NCBI GenBank assembly: GCA_044370375.1
Contig: JBILVQ010000024.1
Span: forward strand, 1 to 22,230
Direction: 5' to 3'
Length of the DNA: 22,230 nucleotides
Source of the DNA: JBILVQ01 sp044370375
GTDB lineage: Bacteria; Bacteroidota; Bacteroidia; UBA4408
Below, one piece after another: positions 1 through 7,373 of this stretch (its first letter is position 1; every line of letters starts with the position of its first letter). Below the pieces are notes generated by a model. It did not search any database, was not told the origin of the DNA, and was given only the letters and a program-made list of their open reading frames with translations. A program made the translations under genes and the position numbers.

Positions 1-102
1 TAATGCAATTTAACAAAATTCCTACAAAATTGATGTTGAAAATTAATGATTAAAAAAACCTTAAACCCAAAAATTTGGTCAGGATTTGAAACAATGATAT
101 CA

Positions 103-110
103 TACTTTTG
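103..110 (+). promoter_or_regulatory. Bacteroidota -7 promoter element for purH
   Basis: The octamer TACTTTTG matches the Bacteroidota -7 consensus TAnnTTTG and lies about 22 bases before the purH start codon. The -33 element is uncertain: TTTG at 74-77 leaves a 25-base gap and TTTG at 85-88 a 14-base gap, both outside the usual 17-23. The rest of 1-131 is AT-rich and shows no credible gene. Confidence 0.55.
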
Positions 111-131
111 CCAGTCTTCTTTTTAAAATAA

Positions 132-1661
132 ATGAACGGACTAAAAAAAATAAAAACGGTGTTGGTTTCAGTCTTTCACAAAGACGGAATATCAGATTTA
201 ATTCAGTTGTTGAATGAGCAGGGAGCAACATTTATTTCAACCGGAGGCACTTCCGGTTTTTTGAAAAATATGGGAATTGAGGTTACCGAAGTAGAAAAGA
301 TTACCGGTTTTCCTGAAATTCTTGGTGGAAGGGTAAAAACCCTGCACCCAGCCATATTTGGCGGTATTCTTGCCCGAGGCGACCATGGAACAGACCAGGA
401 GGAGCTTTCTCGATTTTCGATTGATTCGGTTGACCTTGTCATCGTTGACTTATATCCCTTTGAGCAAACTGTAATGGCCGGTGCGGGCCATGAAGACATC
501 ATTGAGAAAATAGACATCGGAGGAATTTCCTTGATAAGGGCCGCTGCAAAGAACTACAGTGATGTTGCCATCATCTCTTCCATGGACCAGTACCAGGAAG
601 TTTATAATTTATTGCTTGATCAGCAGGGAAGTTTAGCATTGGAACAAAGGGCTGCTCTTGCCGCAGAGGCCTTTGGTGTAAGCTCCTATTACGACAGTGC
701 AATCTTCAATTATCTACAGAAAAAAAGCAATACCAAACGACAACTCAGAATTGCCGAAAAAGAATCTATTTCTCTGCGTTATGGCGAAAACCCTCACCAA
801 AAGGGATGGTTTCACGGAAATCTTGCCTCCTGTTTTGATAAAATTGCCGGCAAAGAGATTTCTTATAACAATTTGCTGGATATTGATGCTGCTATTCACT
901 TAATCAATGATTTTGAGGAGCCCACTTGCGCAATCATTAAGCACAATAATGCTTGCGGAGCTGCCAGCAGACCCAATTTAAAAGAGGCTTGGGAAGCGGC
1001 CCTGGCCGGAGACGCTGTTTCGGCTTTTGGGGGTGTCATCATTTTTAACCGCACTTTGGATGTTCCCACAGCCCATGCCGTTAATTCCATATTTTTCGAA
1101 GTATTGATTGCACCGGGATTTGAAGAGGGTTCGGCAGATGTTTTCAAAGGGAAATCCAACCGGATATTGCTTCAATCCAAACCCTTTAAAAGCCCCGGAA
1201 CCCTTATCAGGAATACGCTCAATGGCTTTCTTGAACAAGAACCTGACCTTATTAAAGAAGATTTTTCTCACTTGCAAACCGTTACAAACCGTGCCCTTAC
1301 CGAGGAAGAAGCGCATGATTTGGTGTTTGCCATCAAGCTATCGAAGCACTCCAAATCCAACACGGTGATATTGGTTAAAAACAAACAATTGATAGGAGCC
1401 GGTTCAGGACTCACCTCAAGGGTGGATGCGCTAAAGCTGGCCATCCGAAGGTCGGAGGAATTTGGTTTTTCTTTGCAGGGCTCAGTAATGGCCTCGGATG
1501 CCTTTTTCCCTTTCCCTGATTGTGTTGAAATAAGCGCATTGGCCGGAGTTACTGCCATTTCTCAACCCGGAGGCTCGGTAAAAGACCAGCTTTCAATCGA
1601 CAAGGCGAACGAATTGGGTGTGAGTATGGCGCTAACCGGATTCAGGCACTTTAAACACTAG
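132..1661 (+). CDS. purH: Bifunctional AICAR transformylase / IMP cyclohydrolase
   Basis: This enzyme catalyses the last two steps of purine synthesis: formylation of AICAR with 10-formyl-tetrahydrofolate, then ring closure to IMP in the cytoplasm. The 509 residues match the usual PurH length. The N-terminal MGS-like cyclohydrolase domain shows STGGTSGFL (residues 36-44) and GGRVKTLHP (65-73). The transformylase part shows RYGENPHQ (216-223) and the Lys-His motif KHNNACG (270-276), where many other phyla have KHxNPCG; I think Ala is normal in Bacteroidota, from memory. The ATG at 132 sits in an A-rich context without Shine-Dalgarno sequence, as is common in this phylum. A terminator and a new promoter separate it from mreB, so it is probably transcribed alone. 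Identification is secure. Confidence 0.97.
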   Translation: MNGLKKIKTVLVSVFHKDGISDLIQLLNEQGATFISTGGTSGFLKNMGIEVTEVEKITGFPEILGGRVKTLHPAIFGGILARGDHGTDQEELSRFSIDSVDLVIVDLYPFEQTVMAGAGHEDIIEKIDIGGISLIRAAAKNYSDVAIISSMDQYQEVYNLLLDQQGSLALEQRAALAAEAFGVSSYYDSAIFNYLQKKSNTKRQLRIAEKESISLRYGENPHQKGWFHGNLASCFDKIAGKEISYNNLLDIDAAIHLINDFEEPTCAIIKHNNACGAASRPNLKEAWEAALAGDAVSAFGGVIIFNRTLDVPTAHAVNSIFFEVLIAPGFEEGSADVFKGKSNRILLQSKPFKSPGTLIRNTLNGFLEQEPDLIKEDFSHLQTVTNRALTEEEAHDLVFAIKLSKHSKSNTVILVKNKQLIGAGSGLTSRVDALKLAIRRSEEFGFSLQGSVMASDAFFPFPDCVEISALAGVTAISQPGGSVKDQLSIDKANELGVSMALTGFRHFKH

Positions 1662-1676
1662 GATTCAGAAAAAAAT

Positions 1677-1715
1677 CTTCCCTTTGCTATTAAGCTTTGG
1701 GAAGTCCGTTTTTTT
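1677..1715 (+). terminator. Rho-independent terminator of purH
   Basis: CTTCCC (1677-1682) pairs with GGGAAG (1699-1704). A possible inner GC pair sits beyond a T-T internal loop, and a run of seven T follows at 1709-1715. It lies 16 bases after the purH stop codon and before the mreB promoter. The stem is only moderately strong. Confidence 0.6.
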
Positions 1716-1762
1716 ACCTTCAGGAGACGAAAAAAAATTGTCAAATTATTTTTTTCATTCCT

Positions 1763-1791
1763 TTTGAAGAAAGTATTATTGTATAACTTTG
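1763..1791 (+). promoter_or_regulatory. Promoter of the mreB-rodA operon
   Basis: TTTG (1763-1766) and TAACTTTG (1784-1791) are separated by 17 bases, a good fit to the Bacteroidota -33/-7 consensus (TTG, 17-23 bases, TAnnTTTG). Transcription would start near 1798, about 30 bases before the mreB ATG. No further promoter-like box is needed downstream because the following genes are closely spaced or overlap. Confidence 0.7.
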
Positions 1792-1828
1792 ACAATTCTT
1801 ATAACACCACCTGAGAACACGCTAAATT

Positions 1829-2851
1829 ATGGGTTTTTTCGACTTCCTGACGCAGGAAATTGCCATTGATCTTGGTACGGCCAACACACTGATTATCCAC
1901 AATGATAAACTGGTTGTTGATGAGCCATCTATCGTTGCTATCGACCGAATGTCGGGCAAGGTAATTGCCGTTGGAAAGCAAGCAATGCAAATGCATGGAA
2001 AGACACATGAGAATATCAAAACCATTCGTCCGTTAAAAGATGGTGTGATTGCTGACTTTGAGGCGGCAGAGCAAATGATCAAGGGGATGATAAAAATGAT
2101 CAATCCGGGAAGACGTTTGTTTCAGCCTTCCTTAAGAATGGTTATTTGTATTCCTTCAGGGATCACTGAGGTTGAAAAAAGAGCCGTACGGGATTCAGCA
2201 GAGCATGCCGGTGGTAAAGAAGTTTATTTGATACACGAGCCAATGGCAGCAGCCATAGGAATTGGAATAGATGTGGAGGAACCAATGGGTAATATGATTA
2301 TTGACATTGGTGGAGGAACCTCTGAAATTGCGGTAATTGCTTTGGGAGGGATTGTTTGTGACAAATCTATCAGAATTGCTGGGGATGATTTTACAGCAAA
2401 CATTGAGGAGTATATGCGCAGGCAGCACAATATTTTAATTGGTGAAAGATCAGCTGAGAGGGTAAAAATTGAAGTTGGCGCGGCATTGGTAGATATTGAC
2501 AATCCACCGCCCGACTTTGCAGTTCATGGTCGCGACCTTATGACCGGAATTCCAAAAGAAATAACAGTATCTTATGTTGAGATTGCTCATGCGCTGGATA
2601 AGTCCATTTCAAAAATTGAAGAGGCAATTCTGAGTGCATTGGAAATGACACCTCCGGAGTTAGCAGCAGATATTTACCGCACCGGAATTTATTTGGCCGG
2701 TGGCGGATCCATGTTGAGAGGCCTTGACAAAAGAATTTCAATGAAAACCAAACTACCGGTTTACATTGCCGAAGATCCCTTGCGTGCAGTTGCAAGAGGA
2801 ACCGGAATTGCCTTGAAAAACATTGGCAAGTTTCAATTCCTTATCAAGTAA
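1829..2851 (+). CDS. mreB: Rod shape-determining protein MreB (bacterial actin)
   Basis: MreB is the actin-like ATPase that forms membrane-bound filaments and directs lateral wall synthesis by the elongasome. The 340 residues match the family. Visible actin-fold motifs are the phosphate-1 loop DLGTANT (14-20), HEPMAAAIG (136-144) with the expected catalytic Glu137, the phosphate-2 loop DIGGGT (159-164) and the adenosine motif LAGGGSMLRGLD (289-300). The N-terminal MGFFDFL resembles the membrane-contacting starts of other MreB proteins. It is the first gene of mreB-mreC-mreD-mrdA-rodA, with its own promoter about 40 bases upstream. No truncation or missing catalytic residue is seen. Confidence 0.98.
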   Translation: MGFFDFLTQEIAIDLGTANTLIIHNDKLVVDEPSIVAIDRMSGKVIAVGKQAMQMHGKTHENIKTIRPLKDGVIADFEAAEQMIKGMIKMINPGRRLFQPSLRMVICIPSGITEVEKRAVRDSAEHAGGKEVYLIHEPMAAAIGIGIDVEEPMGNMIIDIGGGTSEIAVIALGGIVCDKSIRIAGDDFTANIEEYMRRQHNILIGERSAERVKIEVGAALVDIDNPPPDFAVHGRDLMTGIPKEITVSYVEIAHALDKSISKIEEAILSALEMTPPELAADIYRTGIYLAGGGSMLRGLDKRISMKTKLPVYIAEDPLRAVARGTGIALKNIGKFQFLIK

Positions 2852-2863
2852 CAAAATAAATTC

Positions 2864-2877
2864 CTTTCCAAGGAAAG
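2864..2877 (+). promoter_or_regulatory. Inverted repeat with SD-like sequence before mreC
   Basis: In the 32-base mreB-mreC gap, CTTTCC (2864-2869) is a perfect inverted repeat of GGAAAG (2872-2877) around AA. The right arm with its flank, AAGGAAAG (2870-2877), resembles a Shine-Dalgarno sequence and ends six bases before the mreC ATG. In RNA a short CTTTC/GAAAG stem could hide it. Most genes here lack Shine-Dalgarno sequences, so a role is uncertain. Confidence 0.35.
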
Positions 2878-2883
2878 AAACCG

Positions 2884-3732
2884 ATGCGAAGCCTTCTCCT
2901 TTTTCTTTGGAAACATTCAAACTTTGTTTTATTCATTTTTTTGGAAACGATTTGCCTCTTGCTGATGGTTTCTGAAAATACTTTTCACAGAGCCTCCAGC
3001 ATTAACTCTGCAAATGCATTGGCCGGCAATGTTTACGGAGGTGTGAATAACATCAAAGCATATTTCAATCTGCGCGAAATCAACGAGCAACTCTCTATAG
3101 AAAATGCAAGATTGCATTCTATTGCCCCAGGTGCCTATGTCAAATACATCAACACCACTGCCCATATCAACGATACGGTTTATTTGCAACAATATACCTT
3201 TACAAACTCCTCTGTCATTAACAACTCTGTTCACAGAAGAAATAACTATTTAACACTTGATAAAGGAAGTCTTCACGGAATCAAGCCTGAAATGGCGGTA
3301 ATTACTTCCAGGGGAATTGTTGGGATTACAAAAAATGTAAGTCGGCATTTCACAACCGTTTTATCAGTTTTAAATAAAGATGCGCGAATTAGTGCAAGGG
3401 TGAGAAAAAATGGTTTTTACGGTTCTTTATTCTGGGATGGCCTAGATTACCGATACGGAACCCTGGTAGATATTCCAACCCATGCAGGAATTCAAAAAGG
3501 AGATACCATTGTAACCAATGCCTATTCAGCCATTTTTCCCGACAATATTTTGATTGGGACCATTGAAAGTTATAGCGTTAAACCCGGTGATAATTTTTAC
3601 ACCATAAAAGTCCGGTTCTCAACCAATTTCAAAAACATCGGACATGTTTATGTAATTACCGACTTGTTTAAAGAAGAAAGAAAAAAACTAGAAGAAAAAG
3701 AAAAAGAAGATAAGGACAAGAATGATTCTTGA
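2884..3732 (+). CDS. mreC: Rod shape-determining protein MreC
   Basis: MreC is a bitopic inner-membrane protein whose periplasmic part binds PBP2 and activates the PBP2-RodA synthase. The 282 residues have the family layout: a short cytoplasmic start, one membrane segment at about 13-30, a predicted coiled coil at about 60-78 (REINEQLSIENARL), then the periplasmic beta domain including YLTLDKGS and GIKPEMAVIT followed by GIVGI. The C terminus is a very charged Lys/Glu/Asp tail of about 20 residues after the conserved domain. The last 11 bases overlap the start of mreD, pointing to translational coupling. Family assignment is secure from motifs and operon position. Confidence 0.93.
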   Translation: MRSLLLFLWKHSNFVLFIFLETICLLLMVSENTFHRASSINSANALAGNVYGGVNNIKAYFNLREINEQLSIENARLHSIAPGAYVKYINTTAHINDTVYLQQYTFTNSSVINNSVHRRNNYLTLDKGSLHGIKPEMAVITSRGIVGITKNVSRHFTTVLSVLNKDARISARVRKNGFYGSLFWDGLDYRYGTLVDIPTHAGIQKGDTIVTNAYSAIFPDNILIGTIESYSVKPGDNFYTIKVRFSTNFKNIGHVYVITDLFKEERKKLEEKEKEDKDKNDS

Positions 3733-4246
3733 GATAATTAAACATATCATCCGCTTTTTGGTGTTGGTAGGAACACAAGTGCTGCTGCTGAATAATTTCA
3801 GATTCAGTGGCTATGTAAATCCCTACCTCTATGTGGTAATTATCATGATGTTGCCCTTTTCTACACCAGTGCCTTTGGTATTGTTGATATCCCTTTTGAC
3901 AGGCCTTTCTATTGATATGTTTGAGGATACCATGGGATTACATGCCTCGGCTACCGTATTTATTGGTTACTTAAGATCGTATATTTTAAAATTGTTTTCT
4001 CCACGCGAAGGTTATGATATGACCGCAGAGCCAAGTTTGCATTACCTTGGATTTGCCTGGTACATCTCCTATTCAACCATCATGGTAGGGCTTCACCATC
4101 TGCTGTATTTTTTAATTGAGGCATTTCAATTTCATGAAATAGGACAAACCCTGCTAAGAGCTTTATTGAGTATCGTTTTTACCATTCTTTTAGTTTTCAT
4201 TTATCAAATGCTTATTTATCGTCAAAAAGATCGTAAATTATCATGA
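3722..4246 (+). CDS. mreD: Rod shape-determining protein MreD
   Basis: MreD is a small polytopic inner-membrane component of the elongasome, less conserved than MreB and MreC. The 174 residues are strongly hydrophobic, with about five membrane segments (roughly 8-24, 32-64, 70-90, 105-130 and 138-165). The segment LTGLSIDMFEDTMGLHA fits the conserved Asp-containing stretch of MreD proteins. The start overlaps the end of mreC by 11 bases, and the stop overlaps the next start as ATGA. Identification rests on membrane topology, size and position between mreC and PBP2 more than on diagnostic residues. Confidence 0.88.
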   Translation: MILEIIKHIIRFLVLVGTQVLLLNNFRFSGYVNPYLYVVIIMMLPFSTPVPLVLLISLLTGLSIDMFEDTMGLHASATVFIGYLRSYILKLFSPREGYDMTAEPSLHYLGFAWYISYSTIMVGLHHLLYFLIEAFQFHEIGQTLLRALLSIVFTILLVFIYQMLIYRQKDRKLS

Positions 4247-6096
4247 ACGCCTTTACCGAAAGAAGGATTGTTATCAGCGTAATTTTTATTGCGGTAGCCG
4301 TAATTTTTTCGTTGCGTCTTTTTTATATACAAGTAATTAATGATGAATATAAACTATCGGCCAACAACAATGTATTGCGTTATGTTACCATTTATCCGGC
4401 CAGGGGAAATGTGTATGACCGCGACAGTAATTTAATTGTATTTAATGAGCCGGCCTACGATTTAATGGTGGTACCCAAGCAGGCAAAAAACATTGATACC
4501 ATGAGTCTCTGTAATGCCATAGGGATAACGAAGGAGCAATTCATCAAAAAAATGAAACAGGCCAAGGCCTACTCTCAGCACAAGGAATCGATTTTCGAGA
4601 AACAACTTTCCATCGAAACTTATGCCGCTCTGCAGGAAAAGCTTTATAAATTCAAAGGATTTTATGTTCAGGCTAGAACACTCCGTAAATATCCAACGCT
4701 TATTGCGGCTCATACCCTTGGCTATGTTGGTGAGGTAAATGAAAAAACAACAAAAAAAAATCCCTATTACAAATCAGGAGATTATATTGGCATCAGTGGT
4801 ATTGAAAACTCTTATGAAGAAGCATTGAGAGGAAAAAAAGGATTAAACATTCAAATGGTGGATGTTTTTAACCGGCCTAAGGGAAGATTCCGCGATGGTG
4901 CTTATGATACCCTAGCAGTTTCAGGAGAGGATTTAAGGGCATCATTTAGTGCAGAACTTCAACGTTATGGTGAAGATTTACTGAAAAACAAAACCGGTGC
5001 CATTGTAGCTATTGATCCGCAAACAGGCGAAATCCTTGCCGTGGTAAGCAGTCCCTCCTACGACCCAAATTTGTTGGTAGGAAGAGAGCGCAGCAAGAAC
5101 TATGGAATGTTACTAAAGGATCCATCCAAACCTCTTTTTAACCGTGCCTTAATGGCCTATTATCCTCCGGGATCAACCTTTAAACTTATCAACGGATTAA
5201 TTGGTTTACAGGAAGGGGTGCTGCAACCGGAAAGTCGTTACCCATGTGCCAGGGGATATCCTTTGATGGGAGGCCGTCCCAAATGCCATCCTCATCCATC
5301 TCCCATGGATTTAAGAGGCGCGGTACAAACATCTTGTAACTCCTATTTCTGCTATGTTTTTAGAAGTATTCTTGATAACAGGAGCAAATACAAAACCGTT
5401 GAAGCCGGTTTTAGTGCATGGAGAAAATATGTAGAAGGCTTTGGCATTGGTGTAAAATTAAACTCTGATTTGCCGCAGGAATTAAAAGGTTTGGTGCCAA
5501 CGGTTGCCTATTACGATAAATATTTTGGAAAAAGCAGATGGAAGTCATCAACCATTGTTTCCCTTTCCATCGGACAAGGAGAATTAGGTGTTACTCCTTT
5601 ACAAATGGCCAACATCATGTGCGTTATTGCAAACAGGGGATATTACTACACGCCCCATATTGTCAGGTGGCATGGCAAAAGCAAAATGCAAAAACCGGAG
5701 TTTAAAATCAAACACCAAACCGGTATACTAAAAGAACACTTTGAGGTAATTATTGATGGCATGCAGGGTGCGGTTGCAGGCGGTACAGCCACCACTGCCA
5801 GGTTAAAAAACATTGTGGTTTGTGGGAAAACGGGAACAGCGCAAAACCCACATGGAGAAGACCATTCTGTATTTGTAGGCTTCGCTCCTAGAGATAATCC
5901 AAAAATAGCGATTGCCGTGCTGGTTGAAAACGGTGGATGGGGCGCCACTTGGGCCGTTCCAATTGCCAGCCTGATGATGGAAAAGTACTTAACCGACACC
6001 ATTACCAGGCCAGAATTAGAAAAAAGAATGTTAGAAGGGATTGTAACGGCCACTGAGAAAACTAGCAAAAAGAAAAGCACGGAAGAAGAGGAATGA
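4243..6096 (+). CDS. mrdA: Penicillin-binding protein 2 (elongasome transpeptidase)
   Basis: PBP2 is the class B penicillin-binding protein that cross-links peptidoglycan during elongation, working with the glycosyltransferase RodA. The 617 residues contain one N-terminal membrane anchor (about 8-26), a pedestal domain (including the YPARGNVYDRD stretch near residue 50), and the transpeptidase domain. Active-site motifs are complete: STFK with nucleophile Ser311 and Lys314, SCN at 364-366, and KTGT at 529-532. The C terminus ends in a Lys/Glu-rich tail. The start overlaps the mreD stop (ATGA) and the stop overlaps the rodA start in the same way, so translation is probably coupled. A run of nine A bases at 4752-4760 lies inside the frame, which stays open. 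Confidence 0.97.
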   Translation: MNAFTERRIVISVIFIAVAVIFSLRLFYIQVINDEYKLSANNNVLRYVTIYPARGNVYDRDSNLIVFNEPAYDLMVVPKQAKNIDTMSLCNAIGITKEQFIKKMKQAKAYSQHKESIFEKQLSIETYAALQEKLYKFKGFYVQARTLRKYPTLIAAHTLGYVGEVNEKTTKKNPYYKSGDYIGISGIENSYEEALRGKKGLNIQMVDVFNRPKGRFRDGAYDTLAVSGEDLRASFSAELQRYGEDLLKNKTGAIVAIDPQTGEILAVVSSPSYDPNLLVGRERSKNYGMLLKDPSKPLFNRALMAYYPPGSTFKLINGLIGLQEGVLQPESRYPCARGYPLMGGRPKCHPHPSPMDLRGAVQTSCNSYFCYVFRSILDNRSKYKTVEAGFSAWRKYVEGFGIGVKLNSDLPQELKGLVPTVAYYDKYFGKSRWKSSTIVSLSIGQGELGVTPLQMANIMCVIANRGYYYTPHIVRWHGKSKMQKPEFKIKHQTGILKEHFEVIIDGMQGAVAGGTATTARLKNIVVCGKTGTAQNPHGEDHSVFVGFAPRDNPKIAIAVLVENGGWGATWAVPIASLMMEKYLTDTITRPELEKRMLEGIVTATEKTSKKKSTEEEE

Positions 6097-7352
6097 GAAA
6101 ACAGGAAAGTATATTTCAAAACATTGACTGGTGGCTGGTATTAATTTACTTGGTTCTGGTATTTATGGGTTGGATGAATATTTATGCATCGGTGTTCAAT
6201 GAGGAACACCAAAGCATTACCGACTTCTCACAAAAATATGGCAAGCAATTAATATGGATCATTACATCACTTGCACTTGCCTTGTTTATCTTAATTATTG
6301 ACGGAAATTTTTATGCCGCCTTTGCTTATCCACTCTATGGAATAAGTATTGTTTCGCTCATTGCAGTTTTGTTTTTGGGAACCGAGATATCAGGTAGTAA
6401 ATCGTGGTTTCGCTTTGGCGAAATTGGTATTCAACCTGCAGAATTTGCCAAGTTTGCCACCAACATGGCCCTTGCTAAATATTTAAGCAGCTTGAACATA
6501 AAACTAACAGAGAACAGCACAAAAATTACCTCAGCATTTATTATTGGACTTCCGCTGGTATTAATTTTAATGGAGAATGAAACAGGAGTTGCTCTTGTCT
6601 TTCTATCATTCATTTTTACTTTATACAGAGAGGGGCTTTCCGGCAATTATCTGCTGCTTGGAAGTATTGTAGGGGTTTTGTTTTTATTGGCTTTGCTGGT
6701 TGATAAACTTATTCTCATTTCCATTTTGGCGGCCATTGCTTTGTCGTTGCTTCTCATCATTAAAAAGTCAAGAAAAAACATTTTCAGACTGAGCTTTCTG
6801 TTTATTGCTGCCGCAGGTGTAATTTATAGCGTTGATTACGCTTTTAATCATTTAGAACCTCACCAAAAAAAACGTATTAATGTTTTCTTAGGGAAGGAAT
6901 CAGATTTAAAAAAGGCTGGATATAATGTAAATCAATCGCTGATTGCGATAGGTTCAGGCGGATTAACCGGAAAAGGTTTTTTGAATGGAACGCAAACAAA
7001 ATATGATTTTGTACCTGAACAAAGTACCGATTTTATTTTCTGCACCGTAGGGGAAGAATGGGGATTTGTAGGTTCACTAATTGTGGTTGCCTTGTTTATT
7101 GTTTTGCTGTTAAGGATTGTTTTTATTGCGGAAAGGCAAAGATCTCCTTTTAGCAGAATTTATGCTTACGGGGTAGCTTCTATCCTGTTCTTTCATTTTG
7201 CCATCAATTTGGGAATGACCATTGGACTTGCACCTGTTATCGGCATTCCGCTCCCCTTTTTTAGTTATGGAGGGTCTTCGCTATGGTCCTTTACAATTCT
7301 GCTTTTTATATTAATCAGGCTGGATGCTTACCGTTTGGAAATTTTACGATAG
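6093..7352 (+). CDS. rodA: SEDS peptidoglycan glycosyltransferase RodA
   Basis: RodA polymerises lipid II into glycan strands in the inner membrane, as partner of PBP2. The 419 residues are mostly hydrophobic, with about ten membrane segments, and slightly longer than E. coli RodA (370). Diagnostic SEDS stretches include GSKSWFRFG followed by GIQPAEFAKFA near residues 100-130, the extracytoplasmic loop PEQSTDFIF with Asp313 in the place of the essential SEDS Asp, and the C-terminal GIPLPFFSYGGSS. It overlaps the PBP2 stop by four bases and is the last gene of the operon. Only 21 bases separate it from the convergent purF-like gene, and no clear terminator is visible between them. Confidence 0.95.
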   Translation: MRKQESIFQNIDWWLVLIYLVLVFMGWMNIYASVFNEEHQSITDFSQKYGKQLIWIITSLALALFILIIDGNFYAAFAYPLYGISIVSLIAVLFLGTEISGSKSWFRFGEIGIQPAEFAKFATNMALAKYLSSLNIKLTENSTKITSAFIIGLPLVLILMENETGVALVFLSFIFTLYREGLSGNYLLLGSIVGVLFLLALLVDKLILISILAAIALSLLLIIKKSRKNIFRLSFLFIAAAGVIYSVDYAFNHLEPHQKKRINVFLGKESDLKKAGYNVNQSLIAIGSGGLTGKGFLNGTQTKYDFVPEQSTDFIFCTVGEEWGFVGSLIVVALFIVLLLRIVFIAERQRSPFSRIYAYGVASILFFHFAINLGMTIGLAPVIGIPLPFFSYGGSSLWSFTILLFILIRLDAYRLEILR

Positions 7353-7373
7353 TATCCGTGAGTAAACGTTCCT

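Noticed and set aside
203..1558. Long antisense open frames across purH
   Set aside because: They lie wholly inside a well-conserved gene, have no promoter box or protein family features, and follow the codon pattern of the real frame.
4752..4760. Run of nine A bases in the PBP2 gene as a phase-variation or frameshift site
   Set aside because: Several similar A runs occur in other genes here (near 11197 and 12201), the frame is intact, and switching an essential gene off this way is unlikely. It fits AT-rich Lys/Asn codons.
7353..7373. Terminator between rodA and the purF-like gene
   Set aside because: The 21-base gap has no hairpin with adjoining T or A run on either strand.
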